A DNA stretch of 64,000 nt. Source: Glandiceps talaboti (Eukaryota > Hemichordata > Enteropneusta > Spengelidae). Both the position numbers and the translations under genes were made by a program. Shown here piece by piece: positions 49,836-62,235 of the stretch (positions within the stretch are counted from its first letter, which is position 1; the number at the start of each line of letters is the position of its first letter). The notes beneath the pieces are model-generated. The model was not told the DNA's origin. It ran no database searches and saw nothing but the letters and a program-made list of their open reading frames with translations. The DNA lies in contig NC_135563.1 in the NCBI RefSeq assembly GCF_964340395.1, positions 13,850,651 to 13,914,650 on the forward strand. The letters are read 5' to 3'.

Positions 49836-52638
49836 AGAGAGAGGGAGAGAGAGAGATTGATTAGTAAATAATACAATGTATGCTTACAACTATATAACTA
49901 CGATGTAGTTAGTTGCGACTATGACATTTGTAATGTTACAATGTTCGCTTTATATTAAATTTTCTCATAAAAAGTTATTTTCAACAACCAACAGTGCGAT
50001 AAAATATAAGACATTACCAATATTTCGACTACTGACAGCACTCGTCGTCGTCGTTGAGGTCGTGACCTCAAGACTAACGTGGTGTTACCATAGGCTCAGA
50101 CCACTATAGAAAAGTGCTCCAAGCGATAGATAATGCGAGAGGGGTTAGTGGGTGGAATCGAACAACCATTTAATACGAGCTCCGTGTCATATCGACTCCG
50201 TGATCACCTGTGGCTAGGAGAGTAAACCATCAATCATGAACCACAACACACAGGAGGGCTCAATATTGGCAGGTTTACCTACAGAAAAAGAGAAGCTGTC
50301 GACCTGCCTGTCAATTCGAAAAACAGAAACTGAAGAACAAAGAAATTACAAAAATAATTTTCTCATGACAATTCACACAATGAGACAATCTACGTGACAT
50401 ATATATTTGTAAGCTTAATATTTTAAAGATGCGAAATATCTTTGGACACGTAGACATCATCTATCATAGACTATCATGCCTTCAATATCCGACGATATAG
50501 CTACATAATTAGAGATGACTGGACACGTACGTTGCATGGTTTGTCTGGCGCCTGACCACATAGTACTCAACAACTGTCAGACACTGTGCAGTCTAAATTT
50601 GCTCTACGGAGAAAGACTTTAATGAAAGTCACATTTCAAGAAGGCTTGAGAGACCGAATGAAAACACTTTAACTCGATTTATAATGAGTTTCTTGGATAC
50701 AGGGAACAGAAACACAACCTGACATCACACTTGGGTGTTCGAATCATTCTTGAACTTCTCTAGCACGTAGGCCTAATTTATTTCTCTGCTTTTAAGACTT
50801 TGCGCCCATACCAATTGAATCCATTGAAGTCAACCACAAACTGTGTATATTTCATATTTAATTTCACTTATCATCAAGTTTTCTTATTCCCTCTTGTGCC
50901 GTGAGATGTCATTGTCACGTGACAATGTCTAAGCGGAATCTCAAATGTCTCATGAGGGGCTGTAGTATACAACACATGTCCTTGCAACTCGACAGCTGTT
51001 GAATTTCAACGAAAAGTAAACAACCAACCGACAATGTTGAGTATTAACAGCAACTAGTCTGAGGTACTAAATGAAAATACAAGGGGTTATCCTAATATTT
51101 CATGTTTGTGTAGCTTGCTATGTTTTTTCCAACTTTTTTTTCAGCCTTCTCTAGTTGTTTGCTTTTATTAATCTGTCCGATGTGACGATTAATTTCCTCC
51201 GGGGAGGGTTCTGTGTCTGTTGATGTGCAGCAGGCACCAATACTGGTTGTCACGTACTTCAACACTAGTAATCTCGGAACAATACACGTCCTGAACTTCC
51301 CTCTACTATAATTGTAAAACTAATGACCACACTACAAACGAACGAAGAAATATGGAACTATCACATTTCAGAGCAAACGAATGACGTCATTGAAAGTTTT
51401 GACAGGAGTCATGCCAATATAAAGAACCCAGGAGAATGATGTATTATGCCTTTTGATAGACTCACTTACAGTCAACTGACTGAAACATCATCAGTTTACC
51501 TTATAATGGCCCAAGAAGCTGTAGTTATAAGTTCCCAAAACACTATGTAATTGTGGTGAACTGAACTGAGTCATCGAGAAATAATATACACCACATGGAT
51601 TTATAATTACAATTACATTCGGTGGGTGTATGTACCGATGGTGTAAACTTGGTATTATACGTGTAATACGCTGAATGGGACCATGCCTTCTTTGCCCAGT
51701 ATTATATTTGCACTCATGTACATTTGTAACAAAAGCAAGGTATAGAGAGGGCCTTGACCTTGAGACTTGACCCCTGACCCTGAGGGCATTTTAATCTCAT
51801 ACTCGTTTCTAATTTCCAGTAATATCAATCAATTATTTGGCTCTTATTATAAAAAAACAAACAGAGTTAATAATTTTATTGCAAACGACCGTTTAGAATA
51901 GATTCATTAGAGTAAATAACATGTTGAATTGTTAAATGCTGTATTCCCAGCCATATTCACTGAAATCTCTTTGTTCTGTCTTCTATTTGCTTTCTATACT
52001 CGTCATTACACTGTTCACTGCTTCAGACGAAATCTATTATTTTGGCGCCAGTCTGAGCCATTGGGGCCCACCAGAAGGGGTCTACTAAATGTGTATGAAT
52101 AGGCGAACACATGGAAATCATTGCATGCTGAGATGATAACGTAAAGTCTGCGTGTACGGTATGATTCAGAAAATAAATACTATTCCATGCATTTTTGGAG
52201 TGACTTTAATAGCAGTAATAATGTCATGACTGCGTCAAATGTAAGTATTTGAGATATAACTATTAATGGAGATATGGCGTTTCTATATTCATGAGAATGT
52301 TCCTCGCCAACTAATGGTGATGATATCTATCGAAAATGCATATCGACGTGGTAGATTCAAATATTTAATTTGGCTAATTTTATGTGCATCACCCCTAATG
52401 TTTGGTAATCTCGTCTCGTATATCGAAGAACTGGTTGCATTCAAGACACCATGATGGTATTATTGCAATATAAATATCGCGTATTATATTTAAAAGAGGG
52501 ACAACAAAATTAAGAGAAAAATCAAAGACAGAACTCACATTCAGCGGCAGCATACTCAGTCCGTGAAAGGTAGTGTAGAATCATAAACACAACGGCTAAC
52601 TTCGCGTTTACAGCATAGCCTTTCGGAGTGAACGCCAT
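47170..52638 (-). CDS. Upstream three-Ig block with its own signal peptide (3' end not found; may splice into 32116-38961 exons)
   Basis: There are five exons: 52638-52539, 49745-49458, 48894-48568, 47802-47521 and 47202-47170, all GT-AG and all internal junctions phase 1. They give 343 codons: signal peptide (1-33), Ig-like 1 (34-129), Ig-like 2 (130-238), Ig-like 3 (239-332) and linker VGLSPPPSSAT. Each Ig-like domain has the paired cysteines and a GRY.C or TYRC F-strand motif. No terminal exon was found before the next signal-peptide exon at 42.4 kb. Skipping that exon and joining to the acceptor at 38961 keeps the frame and would give an 892-aa, six-Ig protein with the FAMeT-like domain. 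Alternatively this is a separate gene whose last exon I missed. Confidence 0.7.
47521..47802 (-). CDS. Ig-like domain 3 exon, upstream block
   Basis: It is phase 1-1, 94 codons. Motifs are TATLSCWVQEV, RVAWYQNS and SGTYRCDVSI, ending PKEIYVGG. The acceptor AATAG is followed by CC AGG TGT, which keeps the frame with the previous exon. The next AG (CCAG then GTGTTC) would break phase. Confidence 0.8.
47867..47949. repeat. Imperfect hairpin
   Basis: CCCAGGGGCTTGGCTGTCT pairs with AGACAGATAGCCAAGTCTCT (then GGG), and TCTGGCAA pairs with TTGCCAAGA inside. Confidence 0.55.
48006..48070. repeat. Near-perfect 32-bp-arm hairpin
   Basis: TCAACTTGTCAACTAGTCTG (then CTTGCACATCCA) is followed after one base by its inverse with two mismatches. 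Total length is 65 bp with virtually no loop, so it is cruciform-prone. Confidence 0.9.
48132..48195. repeat. (GT)n ... (CA)n mirrored dinucleotide hairpin
   Basis: About 15 GT units, a 20-bp spacer (AAAGATGTCATGC) and then about 9 CA units. The two tracts are complementary and can fold on each other. Confidence 0.85.
48408..48504. repeat. Fold-back element, 97 bp
   Basis: TACGGTGGTTTGTTAGGGCC pairs with GGGCTCTAACAAGCCACCGT (then A), and GGGCGATTTTTAA pairs with TTAAAAAATCACCG. Confidence 0.8.
48568..48894 (-). CDS. Ig-like domain 2 exon, upstream block
   Basis: It is phase 1-1, 109 codons. It begins AFTNPNGVKVVKPGDSVLLS and has cysteines in LLSCDAG and GRYVCKD, ending YVDLLVLEG. The opening VKVVKPGDS resembles VQILKPGDN of Ig-like 1, suggesting an older duplication inside the block. 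Confidence 0.82.
49458..49745 (-). CDS. Ig-like domain 1 exon, upstream block
   Basis: It is phase 1-1, 96 codons. It begins LRIEPSGVQILKPGDNFTFK, has cysteines in FKCTAPG and GRYSCDV, and ends SLVLLTPMG. The acceptor CCCCACAG follows directly on a purine/pyrimidine-biased microsatellite. Confidence 0.82.
49748..49857. repeat. (GGGAGA)n/(GA)n microsatellite abutting an Ig exon acceptor
   Basis: On the minus strand this reads (TCTCCC)n for about 110 bp right up to the CACAG acceptor of the 49458-49745 exon. It therefore serves as the polypyrimidine tract of that splice site. Confidence 0.9.
50030..50225 (-). mobile_element. Probable tRNA-derived SINE
   Basis: Read on the minus strand, TAGCCACAGGTGATCACGGA resembles a tRNA 5' half. 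TGGTTGTTCGATTCCACCC about 40 bp later is a good Pol III B box and T-arm. A non-tRNA body containing GTGGTCTGAGCC and GAGGTCACGACCTC follows. The ends and target-site duplication were not resolved. Confidence 0.55.
50226..52538. other. First intron of the upstream Ig block
   Basis: AT-rich, with no further phase-1 exon recognised. Short open frames lack conserved content. Confidence 0.4.
52539..52638 (-). CDS. Signal-peptide first exon of the upstream Ig block
   Basis: It reads MAFTPKGYAVNAKLAVVFMI then LHYLSRTEYAAAE, a basic n-region, hydrophobic core and Ala-rich cleavage region. It ends in phase 1 at GTGAGT. Codon T plus TA joins to the next exon as Leu. The first base of the ATG is 52638. 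Confidence 0.8.
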
Positions 52639-53982
52639 GTTTCGACTGAGAGCTTTCCAAGTGCGTGACTCATAAACCGAGGGCAGCGTCTCAAATAACC
52701 CGATTCGTATCTACACAGGAATGACATGCAAATTGCGGAGTGGGAATTCATTAAATTATCAGATTTATTACGTACTAAGATATTACGGGATGTTGAACCG
52801 GCGACTAGTGATTTAACGTGTATTATCCCTCTTAATAATGGTTTGCTGCCGGTAACGTCAACAGCCCATTAAAAGTCACAGACGTACATTTTGAATAGTG
52901 TGTGTGGTGTTGGATATGACGGGCTCGCAGACACATTAATGTGTACGGTTACAATTGCATTGACAGGTAGCTACTACCGTCATGCAGTTCGAGTCGGATT
53001 TTGTCGGATCTGGGTCACAGTCAAAGGAATCAGCATTACAAAAACATGAATGAAGTTGTCTCGCATATTTATTCTTGACTTCGCTCAAATATAGAAGGGT
53101 TTGCAATTTTCTAAAATTTTAACAAGAAATAACCATTTCGAAAGGCATTTATCTGAAAGTGAAATAACTAAGTGATTTTTGACCCCTCACATCATTTTTT
53201 AGTAGAAACATCGGGGCAAGGGCAATGTGGCAATATTCCCCATTGTCACCCTATATATATCCAAGAGTTACATGTGAATTGATTTTAGGGTTTGTCAACA
53301 ATATGCAAGGTTACAAGGTTGACATTTTGATGTCACTAAGTGTTTTTCGCACCATTTAACCTCGTTCCACGACATTCCCATGTGGTTATTTCTCTGATGC
53401 TAACTATCCATGGAATGATAAGTTACCCCTTTCGCTTTAGATTACAGAAAATACCGACTCTACCCCTAAACAACATTTGATCATTGCACATGTACACGGT
53501 TCTTTCACAATCAATGCTTCATTCTCATTGTTGCATTGTTATGGCGAAATTAAACACAACTAAGAAACCGAATTTAGCTCTCATTTATTATTTATAATAA
53601 CTATTTCGTACCAGTGTGTTATGAGTACACAAAAAAGGGTCCGAAAAATGCTCTTTTTGAACGTTGGGTTTGTGTACTCAAAATGTATGGGTTTTGATAA
53701 TCTTGATTTAATAGTTTGCTGTAAAATACAACCATCTGAGCCCATCCAATGGATAGATAAATAACAAAATCTGACTGTTTTTGGGTGTTTAGATTGTCGT
53801 AATTTCAGACAATAAGACAACGAAACAAATATATGTAATGTTAGTATCGGTTACCCAGACTCCTCTGACTTCCGCTGCTGGGGCCGGCTGAAGTTAGAGG
53901 GGGATGGGTATTAAACGCAACTTATGTGTAATGTTACACTTATAATTTTTTTAAGGAAACAGGGACACTTGTAGAGAGTACA

Positions 53983-54250
53983 TAGGGATACACTTCGACT
54001 GTACGCCACCAACGACAGTAAAATAAAATGTTGATGTAAGAAATGGTCATTGGTGTTATGCCCTATTAAAGTACAAAGGGACACTCATGTTTTAATATAA
54101 AGAATGGTCATGGGACACATTTATAAAGTGCGCCACCACTGACAATACAAACGTGGATGGATGGACAGTGTTTGAAATACACAGGGGTACACTACTACTG
54201 TGCGCCACCAACGCCAGTAAAATAAAACTGTAATAAAAGCAATGGTTGAG
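53983..54250. repeat. Diverged tandem repeat with CGCCACCAACG word
   Basis: TACACT..GACTGT.CGCCACCAACG.CAGTAAAATAAAA occurs at about 53989 and 54188. An intermediate copy (GTGCGCCACCACTGACAATAC) is at about 54128, and AAAGAATGGTCAT/AAGAAATGGTCAT/AAGCAATGGTTG repeats in step. The period is about 70-100 bp with indels. Confidence 0.55.
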
Positions 54251-54807
54251 TTTAAAGCCCATTGTTTTAGAAACAAACATAACAAATCATTGATATCCTG
54301 AGTTTGATTACGAGCTGATCAAAATATTCAAATTATCGAGTTCTGAGTTCAAGGCCATTGGAGGTGACATGCTACATATGCATGTTGACGTTTGATTGTA
54401 ACTCCATCGACAATAGTTTCATGTTGCTCTGCAATAGAAATGAAAATGTTATACTTATAAATTATCTCGAAAAATAACTGACAACAAATTGCAGGAATGA
54501 CATGTAAGTCAAGTCCCCCCCCCCCCCCACCACCCATCAATTTGAGTTGGAGGTGTGAACGTCATATCCTTTTTAGGGGTCCAAGGGAGTTGGGCTTTAG
54601 CCTTTTCAGTTCATTTATTTTCATCTTCTACTTTATACTATTGTGTGTTTTCATTGTTCATTTGTTCTCGCATTTGGTCTAATGAAAATAAACTTTACAC
54701 ACTCGTTTCCGTATTCTAGTTAGAGAAACTTCAACGAAACCCAAGTTCAACAAACACAGAAATTTCCTCTCATTACTTTCAAAGCATTACTGATGATAAA
54801 ATACATG

Positions 54808-55030
54808 AGAGTCTATATGTGAAAGACCATTTGTGTGAAAGGAGTGTGGTAAAAGTTTTACTCAGAAGTATTTGTGTGTCTTAGGATCCACCAGGGAAAA
54901 GACAATATTTATGAGAGGAATATGAAGTTTCACTTGTAGTAAAAATTCTGAAAGTACACACAGAATCCACATAAGTATTTGTAAGGATTGTGTCCAAAAT
55001 TGGCTTTCTGGGATCCACAAAGACCTAAGG
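54808..55030 (+). pseudogene. Decayed C2H2 zinc-finger remnant
   Basis: The + strand contains ERPFV, then a stop where Cys-Lys is expected, then KECGKSFTQK, followed in shifted frames by RIHQGK and KVHTES. This is the KECGKSF..-H-x-GE(R/K)P linker pattern of tandem C2H2 fingers with stops and frame shifts. It covers at most two to three fingers and has no intact frame. By eye only. Confidence 0.5.
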
Positions 55031-56002
55031 CCTCTATAGAGCCTTGTCAAAGTTCAACTCTAGTGTCGAAATACTACTGTACATTCGCGTCACCATAATC
55101 TAAAGACTGCCCTCACCGACAATATGAATCGTTTACCTCGGCTTTCCCACGTGGTTCCCCTTTATAAAAGCTCCCATTGCGAACTATGAGCCACAAGTCG
55201 ATAGTTGTGATGATTTTTATCGCCAAATGTTTATGTTTTCGGTGAAAATATCAAGTCAATAAGAGGTACCCTGACTTACTAAGTACTAGTAGTTGAGATA
55301 CTGTTACAGTAACGTTTCTTTATGGGATGGAACATTTATCATTTTGTTGAAAATATTGATCCGTTGTAACAGTACTAGTTGTTCAGCGAAGATCAATGAA
55401 TGGAAGATTTGTATCACCACTGCATTTCACGTTGAAAGCATGGTTTCAGTCTCCAAATCTTTCTGTATAATATAATTGTCTGCTTCCTCGGCAGAAATTC
55501 TATAAATGTGTATCAAGATATTATACTGATAATTACGACTTTCCTATCGACTTGCTCCCCCTGGCTATCTAAAGTCTAATGAAATATCTTACAATGCGAT
55601 GGTGTCATTTAAGTTGTCTAGGTTACAACACATTAGGTCAACACACTTTTACTGAATTTATATTACGCATACATTTCATCAAAATACATGTTACTAAGTC
55701 GTTGTAAACAAAATTTTTAATTTCATCACAGCACTAATGCTCTATATTAGACAAACGATAGAACATTGTAAATTTTGTGCACGATGGAAAATTGTATTAA
55801 ATATAAGTTTGTTTTCAAAGTCAAAACATTGTCATTGGCCAAATGCTGCAATTCAAGCGATGAGAGAAATATGATTGAAAGTTCGTCAATAACGCTTTGA
55901 TTTTTAGAATCATTTACAGTTGATAAATCGTCTTATTAGTAAGTAGTTCATACAAAAAAATACAGAAAAAAATTGTCATGTTAAGGTCTCCCTGTCTTCC
56001 TT

Positions 56003-57409
56003 AAAGGGACACAGTCTGTAACTTTATGGACCTTGGTTGTCAATTTTGTTTAAAGAGACACAGTCTGTAACTTTATGGACCTTGGTTGTTAGTTTTGTTT
56101 AAAGGGACACAGTCTGTAACTTTATGGCCCTTGGTTGTCAGTTTTGATTAAAGAGACACAGTCTGTAACTTTATGGACCTTGGTTGTTAGTTTTGTTTAA
56201 AGGGACACAGTCTGTAACTTTATGGACCTTGGTTGTTAGTTTTGATTAAAGAGACACAGTCTGTAACTTTATGGCCCTTGGTTGTTAGTTTTGTTTAAAG
56301 GGACACAGTCTGTAACTTTATGGACCTTGGTTGTTAGGTTTGTTTAAAGGGACACAGTCCGTAACTTTATGGCTCTTGGTTGTTAGTTTTGTTTAAAGGG
56401 ACACAGTGTGTAACTTTATGGCTCTTGGTTGTCAGTTTTGTTTAAAGAGACACAGTCTGTAACTTTATGGACCTTGGTTGTTAGTTTTGATTAAAGGGAC
56501 ACAGTCTGTAACTTTATGGCCCTTGGTTGTTAGTTTTGTTTAAAGGGACACGGTCTGTAACTTTATGGCCCTTGGTTGTTAGTTTTGATTAAAGGGACAC
56601 AGTCTGTAACTTTACGGCCCTTGGTTGTTAGTTTTGTTTAAAGAGACACAGTCTGTAACTTTATGGACCTTGGTTGTCAGTTTTGATTAAAGGGACACAG
56701 TCTGTAACTTTACGGCCCTTGGTTGTTAGTTTTGTTTAAAGGGCCACGGTCTGTAACTTTATGGCCCCTTGGTTGTTAGTTTTGATTAAAGGGACACAGT
56801 CTGTAACTTTACGGCCCTTGGTTGTTAGTTTTGTTTAAAGAGACACAGTCTGTAACTTTATGGCCCTTGGTTGTCAGTTTTGATTAAAGGGACACAGTCT
56901 GTAACTTTACGGCCCTTGGTTGTTAGTTTTGTTTAAAGGGACACAGTCTGTAACTTTATGGCCCTTGGTTGTCAGTTTTGATTAAAGGGACACAGTCTGT
57001 AACTTTATGGCCCTTGGTTGTTAGTTTTGTTTAAAGAGACACAGTCTGTAACTTTACGGCCCTTGGTTGTCAGTTTTGTTTAAAGAGACACAGTCTGTAA
57101 CTTTATGGCCCTTGGTTGTCAGTTTTGTTTAAAGAGACACAGTCTGTAACTTTATGGCTCTTGGTTGTCAGTTTTATTTAAAGAGACACAGTCTGTAACT
57201 TTATGGACCTTGGTTGTCAGTTTTAATTAAAGGGACACAGTCTGTAATTTTATGGCCCCTGGTTGTCAGTTTTGATTAAAGGGACACGGTCTGTAACTTT
57301 ATGGCCCTTGGTTGTCAGTTTTGTTTAAAGGGACACAGTCTGTAACTTTATGGTCTTTGGTTGTTAGTTTTGTTTAAAGGGACACAGTCCGTAACTTTAT
57401 GGTCCTAGT
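56003..57409. repeat. Minisatellite, 49-bp unit, about 29 copies, partly in 98-bp dimers
   Basis: The unit is AAAGGGACACAGTCTGTAAC, then TTTATGGCCCTTGGTTGTTA, then GTTTTGTTT. The copies differ at a few sites (GGG/GAG, ACC/CCC/CTC, TTA/TCA, GTTT/GATT, TATGG/TACGG). The 49-bp spacing is constant except for one or two single-base changes. From about copy 10 to copy 21 the GATT and GTTT endings alternate strictly. Confidence 0.97.
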
Positions 57410-59719
57410 CACTAGTAGAACTGTCATCGTGAATGTGTGCATGGTATTAAAATGATATAATGACACATTTGTCTATGTACCAATGGATTCTAGCTTCGGG
57501 TTGTATTATCATTTGCATGTTGTCATATTTGCATATGGGTCCCTGTTTATAGACTATGGTCATTTTATTGTTATAGCCGAGGTCCAGTCGCAATAGGCTG
57601 TATAGTCTCAGACAACTATCTCTATAGTTCTCGAAGGTATAGTGTATGCAGAAGAACAGTGCCTCTGAATACATGTGTATGTTGTTCATCTCCTGTATTC
57701 ATGCTGACAAACGGTGAAATGAACGGCGCACCAAGTTATGCTTAGCCAAGAATACAGGCGAACGTGAATTTTGAATTTTGATGGCGAAATAACGAATTCA
57801 AACCCTCATTCGATATTCGCATGGATTCTAGGCTAAGTTATGCTGGGTACATGTATATGTTGTTCACCTCCTGTATACACACTGCCAAACCGTGAAGTGT
57901 TGTCTGATTTCACTGTAATGTGACGTAATGAAATCTGATATGATATTCTATTATACCCGTAGACCAAACTCTATCAATATTTGAGAAGAATTCGCTTGTT
58001 CAGGGAAATAACCCTTAATAAAATCCTGACCTTCTCAGCACTTGAATGACGTTCTAGAGATCCGTATCCCCCAAGGCAGAAACATTTCAATAATGGTATT
58101 TTCCATAGCATCGAATTTTATTACAAGGTTATAATACCACGGTTCTCATTTACCCTTATTGGTTAACCTATTTTAGATTACCTATTTACTTATAGTCTGC
58201 ATGCCTCTGGGATATCGAAATATCATCCGACAGTTACTAATGTTATTCAAATTGAGTAGATGATAATTTTCAACAAAGGTGTAATGGACTGTTTCTTCCG
58301 TTATAACTGACTTGTATATATACAACGAACTGCAGCTATTACAATGCGTTAGCGATTACTGTACATGTCGTCACCAAATGGACAGTGCTATGTCAATGTG
58401 AATTCTACAAATTGATATGTAACCGTCACATATCAATGCCTATCTATTCTATGTTCTTTTCGGCTGTAATGGTGAGAGAATAACACACTGTACGCAATGG
58501 TCGGCTGGAGAGTTCGTTGACCTTAGTGACAGTACAAAATACTTTGTGATGTTACCTGGAATTAGAATTAGGTATTGAAGTGGAGTTTGTTTGTTATTTT
58601 CTAGTATACAAGTTTGTTTTGTTTTGTATCAGCACGAAAATAACACCACAAGGATATATGTAGTATTGGTTTCAAAAATTCAAGTCAATATGAAGAGATA
58701 CAAGTTCGAGTGGCATGAATCAGCATTTATTAAAATAAAACAATGTTTCTCCAGTTTACAAACAACAACTAACTTTTTAATTTTGATATCAATCATTGTA
58801 TTTTGACTTCGAACTTGAACTTGACTTTTGTTCAACTCCCCTTCATTAAAATAATAAATAATAAACCGACTATACAACTAAAGGGTGCGTAAAGGGTAAG
58901 CTTAAGTGTCTTCATCAAGGGCTGAAGAGTGTAACATTTAAAGTAAAATAAAATTTAAAAACAACAACAAGAACAACAACCAAACGAGATTAAAGTATAA
59001 GGCAGGGGATAAGGTGGGTGGTTTTAAAATGTGAAATGTCAAAGTGTACATTAAAAATAATAATTATGAAAAGTATATATATATAGTGTATTAGTACATA
59101 GTATATGTAACATGTGTGTGCGTGACCCTTGACCCCCAAATGTTGTATTTTATGTGCCACTCTGTTGCTCGTGAAGAATGTATAACCTGTATGTCGTCAT
59201 CAATGTTTTATTTATTTATTTATTTATTTTTTTTATTCTTTTTTTTTCTTTTTCTTTTTAAAAAAAATATAAAATCAATGTTTTAATTACGTACAGAGTG
59301 TATTCCCATGCACTAATAACATACCATCCTGTAAAGCCGCTTGCAAAATAACATCAGAAATTTATCACGTATTAAAGATTCACGTGTTTATGCCTCGATC
59401 AATAGTAATCGAAAATGATATGATTTCCTCAGAGATTGGATTTCAAATGAAAGTGGACATCTCAGTAAGTGTTCCCATAAATTGTATCATTTACGATCAC
59501 ACGCATGACGCACATTTCTCTGTTAACTGTGGAAAGTAGTAATATCAAGTTGATTAATTCAACGAGATGCAGTGTCCTTACCCTTATGGATAATATCCGT
59601 GAACCTGGGTTAAAGTAAGCAAGTCAATAAATTAGTCGAATGTACACATTCCAGTTTTTACGAGGTGATGATCTACATTATAGCGACACCTGAGAGAAAT
59701 AAAAGCGCCAAAAGCGTTG
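57410..59719. other. Intergenic DNA, no gene seen
   Basis: AT-rich. It contains (TTTA)/(T)n and poly-A stretches around 59205-59270 and no recognisable exon. Confidence 0.45.
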
Positions 59720-60847
59720 TAGCACAACTGTTGACAGTAAACTGTAAGTTTATGTAATGATTATGTGGTATTGTTGCCAGACATATCTGCATAGATTTAT
59801 TCCCATGCCTACCCATCGATGGTGTTATATCTGCAATATACACTATCATTTAATTGTTGCTATGCGCTTGGTTTTGTTGTTTGGCATATCTACATACAAT
59901 TTTGCAATGTTTATTAATCAACCTTCCCATCACTGGTGTTACTTTGGCATTATACGTCATTGGTCTTGTTGCTAAGGGCATTTACATGTTTTGAAATAAA
60001 GTGTATTCAATTGCCTACCTATCCCTGTTGCTATAATTGTAAAAAAAACATCATTTGACTGTTGCTAAGGGCATGGTCATGGTTGCTAGGGCCAATTACA
60101 TAAGTATGACACACTCACAATTTGCAGACTAACACTTTTAGTATCTATATTAACCACCAGTAGTTTGAGAGGTAAAGTTCAATACCAAAATCACTAGCAT
60201 CATCCACAAGACAGACAGGCATTTTACTTTGAACCAACCGGTAGTTCAGTGTTAAAGTTAGGTAGAGAATGTTTCTAAGCAACCTCAAGGAGAGATTAAT
60301 TCTAGTGCCATTCACACACACTTGTTACATTATGTTCAGTACCCCATAAACATTTGAATGGTTAATGAAATCAATAAAATGATAATTTCTGTACACTCCT
60401 ATCTGTCTAACTATTCCTGACAGACATTTCCCACCAAAAATCACGGTTTTTAGCCCTAATTTGCATATCGCTTATGGGATCATCATGTAATTAATAACAC
60501 GTGATCTGTACATCCCCAGAAACATCCCTGTGAAATTTCAGCCAAATCAGCCAAGCACTTTTGGAATTACTGATTTTTGACCTAAACGACACATATTTAC
60601 CTAATGCGCATATCACTGATGAGACAATCATGTAATGAACAATTCTTAATCTAAACACCCCTAAGAACGTTCCCACCAAATTTCAGACCGATCTGCCAGG
60701 TAGTTTTTGAGTTTAAGTTTTTTGACCCAACTCACACACCGGTGGTAAGATAATTTTGATTTGAACAATTTTCTAACTGGATACCCAAGGTAAATTACCA
60801 AATATCATGACAATCAGTTCAGTGGTTTTTGACTTTAAGTTGTTTAT

Positions 60848-60894
<47 letters not shown>

Positions 60895-60944
60895 CTTTGC
60901 CATGCCTATGAGCACTACTGAACCCTATCAGTTCAGTTGTGCTA
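59720..60944 (-). mobile_element. Full-length-looking reverse copy of the 1.2-kb dispersed element
   Basis: It starts TAGCACAACTG and ends CAGTTGTGCTA. The outer flank GCGCCAAAAGCGTTG matches the end of copy 1. The interior has GTTGCTAAGGGCATGGTCAT units and then CCCTAATTTGCATATC and TTCCCACCAAATTTCAG units in the reverse order of copy 1. A (CAGA)n tract at 60847-60893 corresponds to the GTCTGTCTGTC near the left end of copy 1. Confidence 0.75.
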
Positions 60945-62085
60945 ACAAAAACTCCTGGATTGGATAGCGGTCAATGTCATTAATCGTCATCTAACCTCAC
61001 AATCCAATTTAAAGGTCTGAAATCTAGTTGACCTGATTTATATTTCCACCGAGTCAAGTAACAGAACACTATAAAAAAATATACAGTTATCATGAGTTGA
61101 ATGGGGCTTGGTGAGCTCAGACGGCGATTAAGGAATGGAGACATGTACAACAAAACTAAGTTGTATTAGTGATAAGTCAGAAGAAAACTATTTACAGCAA
61201 ATTTAAAGATGTAATAATTTGTATTAATATGGACACTGGCATGATAAATATGATAAATAGATATGATAACACAGAAGCCATCTTAACGAACAAATGTGAC
61301 AACATCAGGGAGAACACATCTTACAAGTAATTTAATCCGCATCTTATGCGCTTACAGAGGCTGCTAAGGAATAAGATTATATACTCCCCATGGAGTTGAG
61401 GAAGTATAAAGGGCCGCTGTGTCCCTGTAGATCCACGCAATGGGTAATACTTATTAGCGCCTGGAGCTCTCGGGAGGATAGGAGCAGTATAGATACCCTT
61501 ATTATTAATCATTAATATTAATATTATTATTGTAAAGTATTAGTATTTCTAAATTGGAGATATATTACAAGTGACGTATCAAAAGAAACCGAGGGTTCGG
61601 TTTTTTTATACTTAAATTGTTCATGTTGTGATTATTTTGGTTATCTTTACAGTAGAGTGGACATTTATGTATAGTAATGTACTATTTCGTAAGGGTAACC
61701 TTTGCAGTATTTGACTTGTCGTGTATTTGTCTCCTGCTATAGCGATTTTCCGGATCGTTCGACCACCAATCAATATCCATTATCTACAAGGACTGTATGC
61801 GATTTTACTTATACAATTCTGATGATATAATTAACACCAACATCCCAATTACCACACTTCTTCGTATCAACTCGTCTCTATACTTACGAAGACGAATGTT
61901 TATGAAAAGACACTTCACCAAAAGCGTATGTCGATGGTAAAGAACATATTGATTTAAATTCCATTGCAGTAGAGATATCGATTTAAATGAAAACGAAGGT
62001 AACACGTGGCCCAGAAACACAAGCATCCGCGATGATCTACTTTTCAGTCAAAGACACGTTTTCTTACCATCATTTATCACAATTT

Positions 62086-62235
62086 TTTCTTGAAATAATG
62101 AAGATTATACCATTTTAGATCAATTTTAGAAAGCAGTTAGGACAACACGTTTTAGATTTAAAAGCGCCGAACCTATTGGGGTGATTTTTCGATTTTTACA
62201 ATTCATACCATTGAAAAATATAACAAAACCTTTAC
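62086..62235 (+). repeat. Dispersed repeat, copy A (about 150 bp)
   Basis: CTTGAAATAATGAAGAT, TTTTAGATCAATTTTAGAA, TTAGGAC.ACAC, AAAAGC, CCTAT.GGGGT, TTTTACAATT and TTGAAAAATATA occur here. They recur in the same order and orientation at 62782-62935. Confidence 0.75.

Larger units (their letters stand above)
52639..56002. other. Intergenic DNA, promoter of the upstream Ig block at its left end
   Basis: No gene is supported. It contains a diverged short tandem repeat (53983-54250), a C-run at 54516-54528 and a decayed zinc-finger remnant (54808-55030). Confidence 0.5.

Noticed and set aside
56003-57409. CRISPR-like array
   Set aside because: The whole 49-bp unit is repeated without unique spacers and the DNA is animal. 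It is a minisatellite.
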